Source: Chondrus crispus
Lineage: Eukaryota > Rhodophyta > Florideophyceae > Gigartinales > Gigartinaceae
Assembly: GCF_000350225.1 (NCBI RefSeq)
Contig: NW_005178987.1
Span: 120,604-184,603 of the forward strand
DNA length: 64,000 nt
Reading direction: 5' to 3'
Below, one piece after another: positions 39,952-50,700 of the stretch. Within the stretch, counting starts at the first letter, position 1, and each line of letters begins with the position of its first letter. A model generated the notes under the pieces. The model saw only the letters and a list, made by a program, of their open reading frames with translations, searched no databases and was not told the origin of the DNA. The position numbers and the translations under genes are program-made.

Positions 39952-41562
39952 CGGGTGCAAGGATTGGGGTGCGGCGAAAGGAGTGAGCTCTGGTTTGCTG
40001 GCGTTTAGCAAAGAGCGAGAGAGAAAGGGTACGACAAGGGGAGGGGAGAAGGTGAAGAAGGCGAGGGTTGGGGGCGAATGAGGTTGTGGAGGATGAGGGC
40101 AAGGGGACGGCAAGGGGAAGGTGGGCAGGAGAATGGAAGAGAATGAGAGCTCGTGGCTTTGAAGATATGGTATAGCGAAAGCAGGAGGCAACGCCGGCGG
40201 CCATCGAGGCGGAGCCAAGTGCAAAAAATTGGAATACGAGAGGACGATGAGTCCGGAGAGTAGGCCCGGTAGACAGGACCAGGTAAAGACATAGGTTGCA
40301 TTTATGGCGAGTAGTTGATTGTCACCAAATTTATCCCAAGAGCAGTGTGAGGGGAGAGCGCACAGGCTTACATCGAGAGATGATGTTTGACTTGTTTCAT
40401 ATCTGCACGTCTACGATTTGGTGCGTCTCTGAGAGTTTTGGAATGAATGTGTGGATCACCGACAACAGAGGTCAAAGAAAATGCACATTGCGGGACAACA
40501 TCGCTGTCTGTTAGTTTAGAGAGTTGCGTTAGAGTTTGACTGAAAATTGCGGTAGTCGAGGCATTGATAATCGCAACTGCCACTGCGAGTGTTGACAGGA
40601 CACCAGCACTGTGCAAATGCCAATGGAAACCCGAAAGTACCGATGGAAACGGGTTGATTCGGATGGTGGGTCTGGCTCGCTGACCGATAGGGTAAGGTTC
40701 GCGACGAGATTGCAGAGATTGCGCCATTTCGTTGTATGAAGTCCATACTAAGAACGCATCCCCGCTGCAAAGTTGGCACATTCAACTGACCATAGAGATC
40801 AATGGGGAGGGATAGATCAGAGTTAGGCTCATCTACAATCGCTCACAGTGCCTTTCACTACACCACATGTACACGTGCGTATCGGGGTTGTGAGGGTGTT
40901 TTCGAGTACCTGCTCACACGACCAATAAGAGAATATGTGTATTGACTTTATGTGAATAAATGAAGTTCGTTGTACATAGTATTGTTATTTGCGCCTTCGT
41001 GTTATGCGGTGCTGCGCGTGGTCTCGATACTGTGATAAATATCTCTCGGGCAAGTTTCCAAAGCACAGTTCCATACGTGTTTCCAAACGCGTTTCCCAAA
41101 ATCACGTTTCTCAAAACAAATCCCCAAGCAACATTTTGTAATGATCACACTTTTCCCAGCATGCTGTTGGTACGTTCGGTGTCGTCCCTTACGCGTGGAA
41201 ACTGCCAAGAAAAAGTCCTGTCTCTTTCACGCACACATAAGACAGATCACATTCTGTCAATTTTGTACCTCAATCTTTCTCTCAATCTCTCTCCGCTACT
41301 CATCCTCGGATGCCACCATTCATAGGGTCACGCGCCGGAATCCTTTCCCACAGCGTTCACAGCCCTTTGAATGCCTGGCTTGCTCACATTCGAAACCTCT
41401 CGGTTGCTTCCACAGCCATATATGAACATTCACTCTCCCCGTCATTAACCGCCTCGACAGAGACTGCTTCGTCCTTCCAATGCCGTGAGCATCTCACACG
41501 CAGTTGGGATTTTCCAGACGTGAAGCATTCTATGTATTCGAATCTCCACCTCGATTGGAGAA

Positions 41563-42564
41563 CTATCGAGGTGGAGACGTGAAGACAGGGAGTAGTGGTT
41601 CTCTGTCTGGGTTGCCAGCCAATGCGATGAGAAGTTGCAAACACAGACTGAGGTGGTCTGTGTAGAGCGTGACGGCAGCAGGGACCACGTCATCTGGACC
41701 AAGCTCGTCAATGAGGAGGTAAGCTATGTGGCAAAGAGGAGCAAGAGAACAAAGTAATGCAGCAGAAAGGGATGCATGGTTAGTACATATGCAACAAGAC
41801 GAGCGAGACGCATTGGAATGTGTGATGTAACTGTGCAAAGAGAGGGAAATCGAAATCGCTGAAGCAGGGGCAAAAAACTTACTGTTGTACAGGACGAACA
41901 GACAAAAGAGGGTGCTGGTGAAGAGAATGAAGGCGGAAGAGGCTTCAGCAGATGGTTTGCCAGTGCGCTTCATGCCAAAGTTGATGAGGGAACACATGCC
42001 AGCGAACACGAGGAGAGTATATGCACCGCCCGCAGCAAAGGAAAAGTCCCAATGACTCACGGAAGTGTACATCGTAATGCCAGTCAACACAACGAGCGAA
42101 GTGACCAACGACTCGATGGCGAGAGTACCGAGTCCGCTCTCTGCGTACGTAACGCACACACTTCCGAAAAGGACACTCTGGCAAAACGTGAACGTGAACA
42201 TGTAGATGAGTGCATCGTTCACAGAGACCAGAAACCTTTGAAGCAAGTGGATCAGGGAGACAAAGGTGGCGATACTGGAGGCGCCAATAACGATCGGGTA
42301 GAATGTGTTGACAAAGGATGTAATGGGTCCGTAGTGCGTGAATAATGTACACATGCACGTGGCAATGAGGACCTGGACCGTGATGAGACCGTAGATCTTT
42401 GACAGGAACTCGAGTCTGATCTTCGGCAAGACATCCGAGACGACGATGATACCACCTTGCTCCTCTACGAGCAGAGGAGAGAGTACGGAGAGGTATGACA
42501 TGGAGCGTGCGGAAGGAGCCTCAACGTAGAATGAGACTTGAGGGCAAGTGCGAGGTTGAGCCAT
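41563..42564 (-). CDS. BAX inhibitor-1/TMBIM family membrane protein, copy 3 (B)
   Basis: Exons 42564-41883 and 41723-41563 encode 280 residues. It differs from the A copy by about three residues (Met to Leu, Gln to Lys, Phe to Ser in or near loops and membrane segment 6). The Asn-Thr variant of the signature and the REPLLPVFTSPPR tail are kept, so these features predate the segmental duplication and were not lost. Confidence 0.86.
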   Translation of the reverse strand: MAQPRTCPQVSFYVEAPSARSMSYLSVLSPLLVEEQGGIIVVSDVLPKIRLEFLSKIYGLITVQVLIATCMCTLFTHYGPITSFVNTFYPIVIGASSIATFVSLIHLLQRFLVSVNDALIYMFTFTFCQSVLFGSVCVTYAESGLGTLAIESLVTSLVVLTGITMYTSVSHWDFSFAAGGAYTLLVFAGMCSLINFGMKRTGKPSAEASSAFILFTSTLFCLFVLYNSKFFAPASAISISLSLHSYITHSNASRSSCCICTNHASLSAALLCSLAPLCHIAYLLIDELGPDDVVPAAVTLYTDHLSLCLQLLIALAGNPDREPLLPVFTSPPR

Positions 42565-43544
42565 TGTATGAAGTGGAAGCAGGGCGAAGTGAGCGTGAAG
42601 CGAAGATAGCCAAGAAGGGAGAACAGGTGAAAGGAACGAGCGGAGGAGGGAGAGAAGTTATGGGAGTGGAGGGAAAGGAGAAGGGGAGGTGAGGAATGGA
42701 TGGGAGGCGGGGGAGTGCAGCATTTAAGTTGCAGTATGACCACGGAATTTGAGAAAGTCATTAGTCAGGGGAGGTGCAGCGCTGTGCGTTAAAATATGCG
42801 AAGTGAGCACGACGTTGATGGATGTTGAGTTAGGAGTTTAGATGCTGTAGACGGGGTGGTATAGAGGGGTAGAACGTAGTTGATAGGAATAGAAGAGTAG
42901 AGCGCCGCCAAGAAAGTATACGTAATTGCAGCGACGAGAGAGAAAGAAGGCAAGTATGCCCTGGAGAAGGTGCTGGACATGTTTTCATGTGTGCATTTTG
43001 TGGTATGCGTCTGTGAGAGTTTTAAATGTATATGGTGTGTTGACAACGACGGATGACCTTGATACACATGCTCGCTTCTCTGTTTCAGTTGATGGATGAT
43101 GCATAGGTGCTGAAATGAAAAATCGGCCACCGTTTCCCACTGGTGCACTTGGGTGCACCACTGACAATCGCAGCAACCGCGACTTTTACTGACGGTGCGT
43201 GAGTGTACGTTCCAGTGGATACCGGGAGATACCCGGGGATGCCGGTGGCTGTCAGTGGATAGCACTGCGTAGCAGTGGATAGCAGTTGTGGATGTGGTCC
43301 GGTGGCCCGTCGGCCCAGATAGAGCAGGAGATTGAGACATTTCGACGTATGAAAACTACCCATAGTAGAGTTAATCAGTGAGTTAGTCAAAGAGAGTTGG
43401 ATCAGTTTTTGGGGTGCGTCTCGATTCTCTGAACTTTTTTCACTTCACCCGCTGTACACGTGTTAACGTGGGACCTCCGGAGTCATCGACCTCCGGAGTC
43501 ATCATACAGCACAGTATTCGAATATAGAATATTTGTGTATTATT

Positions 43545-44139
43545 GGGCGACTCCGAAAAACATAAATTGTGTACACACAAATTTCCTTGTGTATGTGTGT
43601 CGTATTTTGTGCCTTGGCACGGAAATGCATGTGAACAAAAATTTGTGTAAGACACATTTAATGCCAATTCACCCTCAGTGAGGTGTCAGCACGCCGGCGG
43701 ACGGATTGCGGTACCCCCTTCACGCCCTATCCTATGATACTGACGAAGGAGCCGCCGGCTTGGGGACAAATATCGGGTGCCGGCTCCTCGTCGGAGTCGG
43801 CAACATGAGCCATGTAGACGTTGGGCTGCGGGGTTGGACAGCGGCTGATACGACGGAGGGAAAGTGTGGAGGGAGGCCAGATCGAAATAGGAATGAGGTT
43901 GCCGAGGGGTGGGATGGGTTGATCGGACAGATCGCAGAGAAATATTTGAGCACATGGTATGATATAGGGTGGTATAGGTGGGTGCGGATGTGCGTTTGTG
44001 TCTGTGCACAAACAATTACATCGGGAGGGGAACGAAGAGCAAATCGGCGGTTTGTGTATGCACAAACACCTCCGACTCAATCAAAATCGGCGGATTTGCG
44101 CATACACAAAATGTGTTTTTATGTTTTTCGGAGTCGCCC
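43545..44139. mobile_element. 595-bp TIR element inserted in copy B only
   Basis: A perfect 22-bp terminal inverted repeat begins GGGCGACTCCG. Copy A shows the empty site (TATTATTGACTT near 19,880), which indicates a 3-bp ATT duplication. Subterminal palindromic TTTGTG...CACAAA motifs recur at both ends. A 3-bp duplication and GGG ends suggest the PIF/Harbinger group, but no transposase is present, so the class is tentative. Open frames on both strands inside it have no recognisable domain. Confidence 0.82.
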
Positions 44140-44443
44140 ATTGACTTAATAAATTTATGAGGCCAGTTGGTTGTTTGCGCGTTGAGATCGCTTTTTGATT
44201 CCCGGTGATATTGATCTTGAGCGAAGCTTTTCTCGGACAGGTTTCCCAGTCCACTTTTCCATCCCTTTCCAAATCAGCAACCCCCACCTTAAGAGACTCT
44301 TACGTGCACCATGTCGTGGGTACTTTTGTTTTCTCCAATTGCCTTTGCGTATTGTCCCACACAGAGCATCCTTCTTTTCCACGCTCACAGAAAACGAAAC
44401 CACTGACATTCCAATTTGTCCCACTCTCCCCCCCCCCCCCCCA

Positions 44444-44630
44444 NNNNNNNNNNNNNNNNNNNNNNNNNNNNNNNNNNNNNNNNNNNNNNNNNNNNNNNNN
44501 NNNNNNNNNNNNNNNNNNNNNNNNNNNNNNNNNNNNNNNNNNNNNNNNNNNNNNNNNNNNNNNNNNNNNNNNNNNNNNNNNNNNNNNNNNNNNNNNNNNN
44601 NNNNNNNNNNNNNNNNNNNNNNNNNNNNNN
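44444..44630. other. Assembly gap (187 N) after a poly-C run
   Basis: The gap follows a C homopolymer at 44,429-44,442. By comparison with copy A (20,166-20,280) only about 96 bp should be missing, so the gap is either over-estimated by about 90 bp or hides extra sequence. It removes the last codons of the membrane-protein gene. Confidence 0.9.
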
Positions 44631-46015
44631 TCATTCGCCTCCTCATCAAAAAATGCTTCGTCCTTCACTTGTTCTATCAACACACGTGCCATCGACATCG
44701 GTTTCAAGACACGCCGCACCGCAAAAAGTATTATCAACAAGATAACGAAGACGATCAGCAGCAAGTACACACCCGCCACGCGCCCTTGTTCTGATATCAA
44801 GCCTGCGATTCCTTTTTCGATATTGTCGGAGAGAACGTTTTGATACTCTGCCACCTCCTCAATCTCTGTCAAAATTGCACTTGCATACAGCTCACGAATT
44901 CCTGAATGCATCGCTTGGTATGGTGCGTTCATTCCGACCTGGAATGTTGTCACCAATCCCCTGACCGTTTCATTTACGTCTCCTCTCTTGCCCCTCCACA
45001 AAAAAATTACCTTCTCCACTTGCTTTTGTTCCACAGTTTTCAGCTCCTCCACAAGTTCTTTGCATGACTTGCTTGAAAATGGCTTGTTGCACACCCATTC
45101 CATCGATGAATATATGAAACGCTCATGAATGTATTTGGCATGATCCATTGCAGCGTTATCTCGACTTTGGAAAAGAACTCTCCGAGCTCCGCCATCACTC
45201 GCGTCAAGAAATAATTCTGCCCGCAGACGAAGATGGAAAAAGGCTTCTCCAAACGTGATGTTGTGGTCAACTCCGCCTCGGTGGTACCAAGACGACACTT
45301 CAATTAAGTTTGAGACATCGGTCTCTTCCGTCAAGTCTTCCTTTTCCTCGAGAAGGGAGCACGCGCTGACCATGAAATTTCTGGTTTGAACACTCCTGGT
45401 CATGATTGGAGACACGCATATCCTATCTCCTGCTACTCTGCGAATGAGCCTCGCAACGCCGCGACTGGTACCTATCGGGTGCACCCCTTTGATGTTGTAC
45501 GCATTCTCAGAGCTGGACACGGTGATCGGTTGTGTGAGCACAACAGCGGCGACCTCGACAACGAATAGGGCCAACGTAATTCCAACGACGACAAGGGAGG
45601 CAAGGGTCTGTTGTCGGGAAGTTATTTGACGTCTGCTATTTCCTTCTTGTCGATGTAGAGAGGACAGGTGCGACCAGATGTTGCGAAAGTGTGACAGCTC
45701 ATCTACTAAGCACGCATATACGACGCTTATTGGGGAGAGTCGCCGTGCTCTTCGCGTTCGCATGAGAATGACTTGCACAATCTCAGAAACGACTGCAATG
45801 AGAAAAACAGAGAGGACACCGAGCAAAAACTCTTCGGTGGGACCAACAGAACGGCGGAGCACTCCGACGAGATGAACATCCTTTACCAGGAATTTGTCAT
45901 GTCCAACAATGTAAATGCCGGCGAAGACATTTTCCGAGACATTGAGGAAGTTTGGCGGGGGGCTCGGAATACCAAACAGTACTTCCTTGCCATTGTCAAC
46001 ATAAATGCCGCCCAT
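44631..46015 (-). CDS. Three-TM membrane protein of unknown function (B), 3' end in gap
   Basis: About 461 residues are readable, equivalent to residues 1-461 of the A copy. The start context, three membrane spans, lumenal Cys and acidic tail are conserved. About ten substitutions occur, for example Asn to Asp near 197, Lys-Ser-Ala to Arg-Ser-Val near 207-209 and several in TM3. The C-terminal 19 or so residues and the stop fall in the 187-N gap. An apparent continuation across the N run is meaningless. Confidence 0.72.
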
Positions 46016-46850
46016 GGCGTATGGTTAAGAATAAGATTCACGTCAAATATCAAATATGTTTGTTTCAACACTGATAAGCGACGTGTGAAACGGCAGGGGT
46101 CTGGAGAGCGAGGATTGCCCGGAAGTGGAAAAATGGGAGCACTCGCTGAGCAATTTCCAAACAGCAAGATGAGTGTGTGAAAACGATCTATTGGGTGATT
46201 TCTCGCCCCTCACTGAGAAACATGAGGCTTCTACGGTGATCACGTCCGGAGAGTGAGGTAATGTTGCGGGGGACACGGCCGAAAGATGGGCAAATGACTG
46301 CGAATAACCTTCGAAGGATATTAGCATCCGAAAGATGGCCAAATGACTGCTATATACCCTTCGAAGGGTAATATTTCTGAGAAAAAATGTTGAGAAAGGA
46401 AGTAAAGCCTCCGTTACTTGCGCAGTGTATCACTTCTGAGAAGTACACGTGGAGTTTGCATGGGTGTTAGTTATGGTTGTGACGATGCCTCTCGTGTGGT
46501 GGAACTCTCCAAACAAGTACAGGGGGGGTCGCGCAATAGTGCCACTTTGAGTAGTGCTTCCCACACATTAGTGCTATGCAAAACGCCTTGGCACAGTTAT
46601 CATACTTCCTACACGTGTTCATACACGTGTGCCCGCTGCATATGTCGCACAGCACGTAGCGCCGCATCACGCACAGCGGGCACGGGATCTGCTGCTTGAC
46701 TTTGGCAGAGAACATCTGGGCGGGGCGCCGCAGGGGGGGAGGGGTAGAGCGAGTGCAAGGGAGGAGAGAGCGGACAGGGGGGGAGGCAGGGACGTTCGCA
46801 GCTGTCGCCTATTGAGAGGTACAGTAGAATTCCGCTTCAAAGCCTGGCAT

Positions 46851-46904
46851 CTCTGATCGCTCGCTTCAAACAGGACATGTCCTGTTTGAAGCGAGCGATC
46901 AGAG
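46851..46904. repeat. 54-bp perfect palindrome, private to copy B
   Basis: Centre ACATGT at 46,875-46,880. Copy A shares the left arm and a 16-bp core palindrome (about 22,521-22,536) but then continues ACCCATAC. In B those bases are replaced by the reverse complement of the left arm, after which both copies continue ACAACTG. Confidence 0.95.
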
Positions 46905-47376
46905 ACAACTGTATGTAAATGATTGTGTTTTGGCGCTTTCAGTATAGTGCCATTCACGCAATAGTGCCATATGTCGAGGTCTGTTCCGGTATAGCACTAT
47001 TGCGTGGGAACCCCTGTACCGGTCTTACTAAGAAGCCAGGACAGCACAGTAAGGACGCTGCATATGTAAGTAATGATGCAATTTTCCAGGAGGAACCTTT
47101 GGCCCATTTCAGTAAGTGTCCACATACAGTGGTCCACACCCAATAGTGCTACCCTGTGACAAGGGCTTCTAATTGGCACTATTGGGAGGGTAGCACTATA
47201 CCATATTGCACTTAGAGAAGACATTGGCTTCCCCTATTGGGGTACGAAGAAGTCATTTAAGATTGATTGCCTTTCTCCCGCGCGCTCTCTTTCAATCCTA
47301 CATTGATTGAAAACACGTTTCGCCTTGCTGGCCATAGTTGGTTTGTTGGAAGGGAGAGCTCAAAACATTGGTAGGG

Positions 47377-47773
47377 TGTGAAAATACTGAGGAAAAATTA
47401 ACAGAGAAATAAGCACCGACGGACGGTACCCCTTTAATCACCCTTGTCTTCCGACGAACGGAACTTTTGACCTCGAGGATGGCTGAGATTCTTCTCTGTG
47501 TGCTGCTCCCTTCTTTCCTCTACTAGGAAGTGGGGAGCTGCTTTTATACTACCCCAATACACCCGGTGATGTGCTAAATACTCCTCGTGAGGACGAATTC
47601 ATCGTATCTTAAAAAGGGATCGATGAAGTCCGTAGAAAGAAGTATACAAATTAAGCTCAAATATAAAAGTGAATGGCCAAATGGCCACTCACTTACTGCA
47701 TACATACATATGCAGCAACAATACTACTGTAACAAGGCAGACCCACACTTGTACGGGCGTCTTCATTTCAACA
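47377..47773 (-). repeat. 3' LTR of the copia element
   Basis: 397 bp. In element orientation it begins TGTTGAAATGAAG and ends TTTTCACA. It is preceded by a purine-rich tract, and the coding frame's stop codon lies inside its first bases. Confidence 0.95.
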
Positions 47774-50700
47774 TTCCCGCCACTTTAGAGACGAACGAGG
47801 AGCAGTGCGAATAACCCATTGCTGTACTGGATTGTTGTCGAGACCAGTTCGAAGTAGGTCATCCAGGGCGCGACAGAATTTTGGCTTTGTCAAGCCATCG
47901 GCGACATTGTGCTCTGAGCGCACGAGCCCGACATTTGATATCTCATTGGCATTGTAGGCCTCTCTGGTTGCGGAAATGTCAATCATCAATCTTCTTTCAG
48001 ATGTTGAAGAAGCCTTAGTCACAACGTCGAACATTTGCTTGGAGTCGGTCCTCATCTGCAGTTGAATCTTCTTTCCGTATAGCACTTCCAAGTCGTGTTT
48101 GGTCATGTAGGCGCAATCAAAACCTTTCGTAAAGGCATACACTTCCCCTCCAAGAATCGATCGAACAACGCGCTTGCACTTTTTGCTAGAAAAATCTAAT
48201 ATGTGACAATTATTCTCGGCGTCACATAGAAGAACCAAATATCCGAGTTGCGATGTCAAATCGTTGTTCGTTCCGAAGGATGCATCAGTGTACACGCGTA
48301 GATGTAGAGTGCTGTACTGCAATTTCCCGTAGCGCAATCCCAGCGTTGGCGTTGACTTCGTTTTCTTGATTGCACTGTTGAGAAGTTTGACTGACGCCTC
48401 ACTTACATTGCCTGTGGGTTCTGCCACAACTTGCGCGGCTCTGTTGGCACAACAGCTTATATCTGGACGCGTGTGCGTGGCCCAGGCAACTTCGGCACGA
48501 AAGCTGCGGTATTGATCGAACGTGGCGTCAGCGGGAACCAAGTTGAGTTTTGCAATGTAGCCCGGTTGACTAATTTTGAACACGCCAGGATCCAAAGTTT
48601 CAATTGTACAACCGAAAAATACGAGGTCGTCCCATTTCCGCTCCCTTGACTCAAACTTCTGAAGGGTTGCGTCTGATAGCTCCTGAAATGTTTCATTTCC
48701 TGCCAACAAGCTGTCGTCCACATAAACTCCCATGCATCCTTCCGGTTCATTGTCAGGTTGGAAGCAGTTGCGATTCCCCATCGGAACTATTATGTATAAA
48801 GATGGATCGCCCAACAAAGGCGTCATTCCCAAATCCTTCTTTGCATGCTTGTCAAACGTGACCGCCCAATAGTCGCCTGCATCTCCATTTCCGTAGAGTG
48901 GCTTGAGGAGAGCAAGTACTTCATCAGATGATATTTGGAAGAACTGCAGGTCCTTCTTTTTGGGCGACACAAAAATTTCACGCGTGAGCTCTTCTTCACT
49001 CTGAAGGTAAGCTTGCCGTACGTCATGGCTGAAAATTCGATACTTCTTGACAGCGGCAAAAGACACGATGATCCTGATCGAACGCTGACGCAGATTTGTG
49101 GTGTTATGTACAAGGAACTCTTTTTCTTTGTCTTTGTGCCCCTGTGCAACGTAACGAGCTTTAGGTGTCTCGTTGTGAGTGCCATAATCCTTCAAAGTAA
49201 GAACGAATCTGCCTCCTAAGATATTAGCACCCTTTGACAGTTCACGTCTGTCCACCACAGTCCACGTATTTCTGTCCTTCAGACCCTGTACTTCCGAAAA
49301 CTTGGCTTGACGGAATTTCTCGTTGTCCGCAGCAGGATCGTCAGGGCACAATATTTTCGTCATGTATGCCTCGACTTCATCAGTAAAGAACTCAGAATTC
49401 TCAATCGTCTCGCCTGCAGACAGGGATATAGAGTCCATGTCCTTCCTCAAGGCAGCCAAAAGGCCGTCCAGTGCTTCAGCGTAGTCATCTGCTGAGGGAA
49501 TGCGTTCAGTAGGACTCGTGACATTTGCACATTGTGCTCCGACAGTCCGGTCATCATTTTCGGGATTGTTCTGGTTCTCAATGTACAGTTTGGTCTTGTC
49601 AATAGAGAACTTTACGAATCGTCCTTTGATGTCGACGAAGACATGCTTCCCGAGGACATCGCGTACTTGATAAGGACCTGTCCACTCATTCACAGGGGAC
49701 TCACGATATACAAGTACATTGGATCCAATACACACGTCAGAGGATGTACCGACTGGTACATTTGAACGAAGTGCTGTACTGATCCGCCGTTTGTAAATTA
49801 CCCTTGCCATTCCATCTCGTGCAGCCTGCATCGCCACCATTCTTTCCTTCTGCTTGGGCAACTCAATAGTAGTGATGAGGGCACGCGGAAAAACTCCGAA
49901 GACAAGCAACGTCGGCACTAAACCAGCGGGACCTGCTGTATCATTGACGGCCTTCACAGCGATCTGCAGGGCATAACCGTTTCCAAGGGTAGGAAAATCC
50001 TTCTTGACCTTTCGGTAGGTCGAACGTAAGTAAGAATGGTAACGCTCTCCTTCACCAAGAGCGTTATGTTCTTCAACCCCTGAAAGGGTTAGGTCGATGC
50101 CAGCCAGATGACAGAGGCCTTCCCATCGGCGAGACTTGAACTGCGGGCCTTGGTCTGCATGCATGTGTTCCGGATGTCCAACATATGGCAGTGACCAGAT
50201 ACTTTGGTATGTCTGCCAAGCAGTTTCAGATGTTTCATCAGGCAGAAACGCGGCGGCGTTGAACTTGGTCTCACGATCGACACAATGTAAGACAGGGCTA
50301 CTGTCCAAGTACATGATGTCGACACATAATATGCGATTAAAGACGACTTTTTCCATTGGTAGTGAGACGCGAAAACGGCTTGGTGCGCGACTTAGCCTTT
50401 GGCAGACATCACAGCTGCTAGATATTTCCTGAAGGTCGCGGAGGTCATCAGGTGCACAACTGTTCGGGTCAGACCGTCGCATAACTGCGTACGGTCTCTC
50501 TGCTTTTGGATGAAAGAAATGACGATGCATCTTTCTTAGTTCCTCGGTTGTGTACAGCATCTCATCGGTCCACTCCAGGAAAAGATGTCCGCGCTTCGAA
50601 ATCAAAGTTACCTGCCATCCACCCAAGTCTGAAATTAGCAAATTGTGCGCAGTGTCTATGATCATCCCATGCTGGACGAGGAAATCTAGTCCAATAAGGA

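Noticed and set aside
43706-44149. 147-codon ORF inside the 595-bp TIR element, and the overlapping minus-strand frame
   Set aside because: No transposase motif, and the frame runs through the terminal repeat into flanking DNA.
44300-46015. Longer 571-residue version of the membrane protein in copy B
   Set aside because: The extension is produced by translating N bases and unrelated downstream sequence; copy A shows the true stop.
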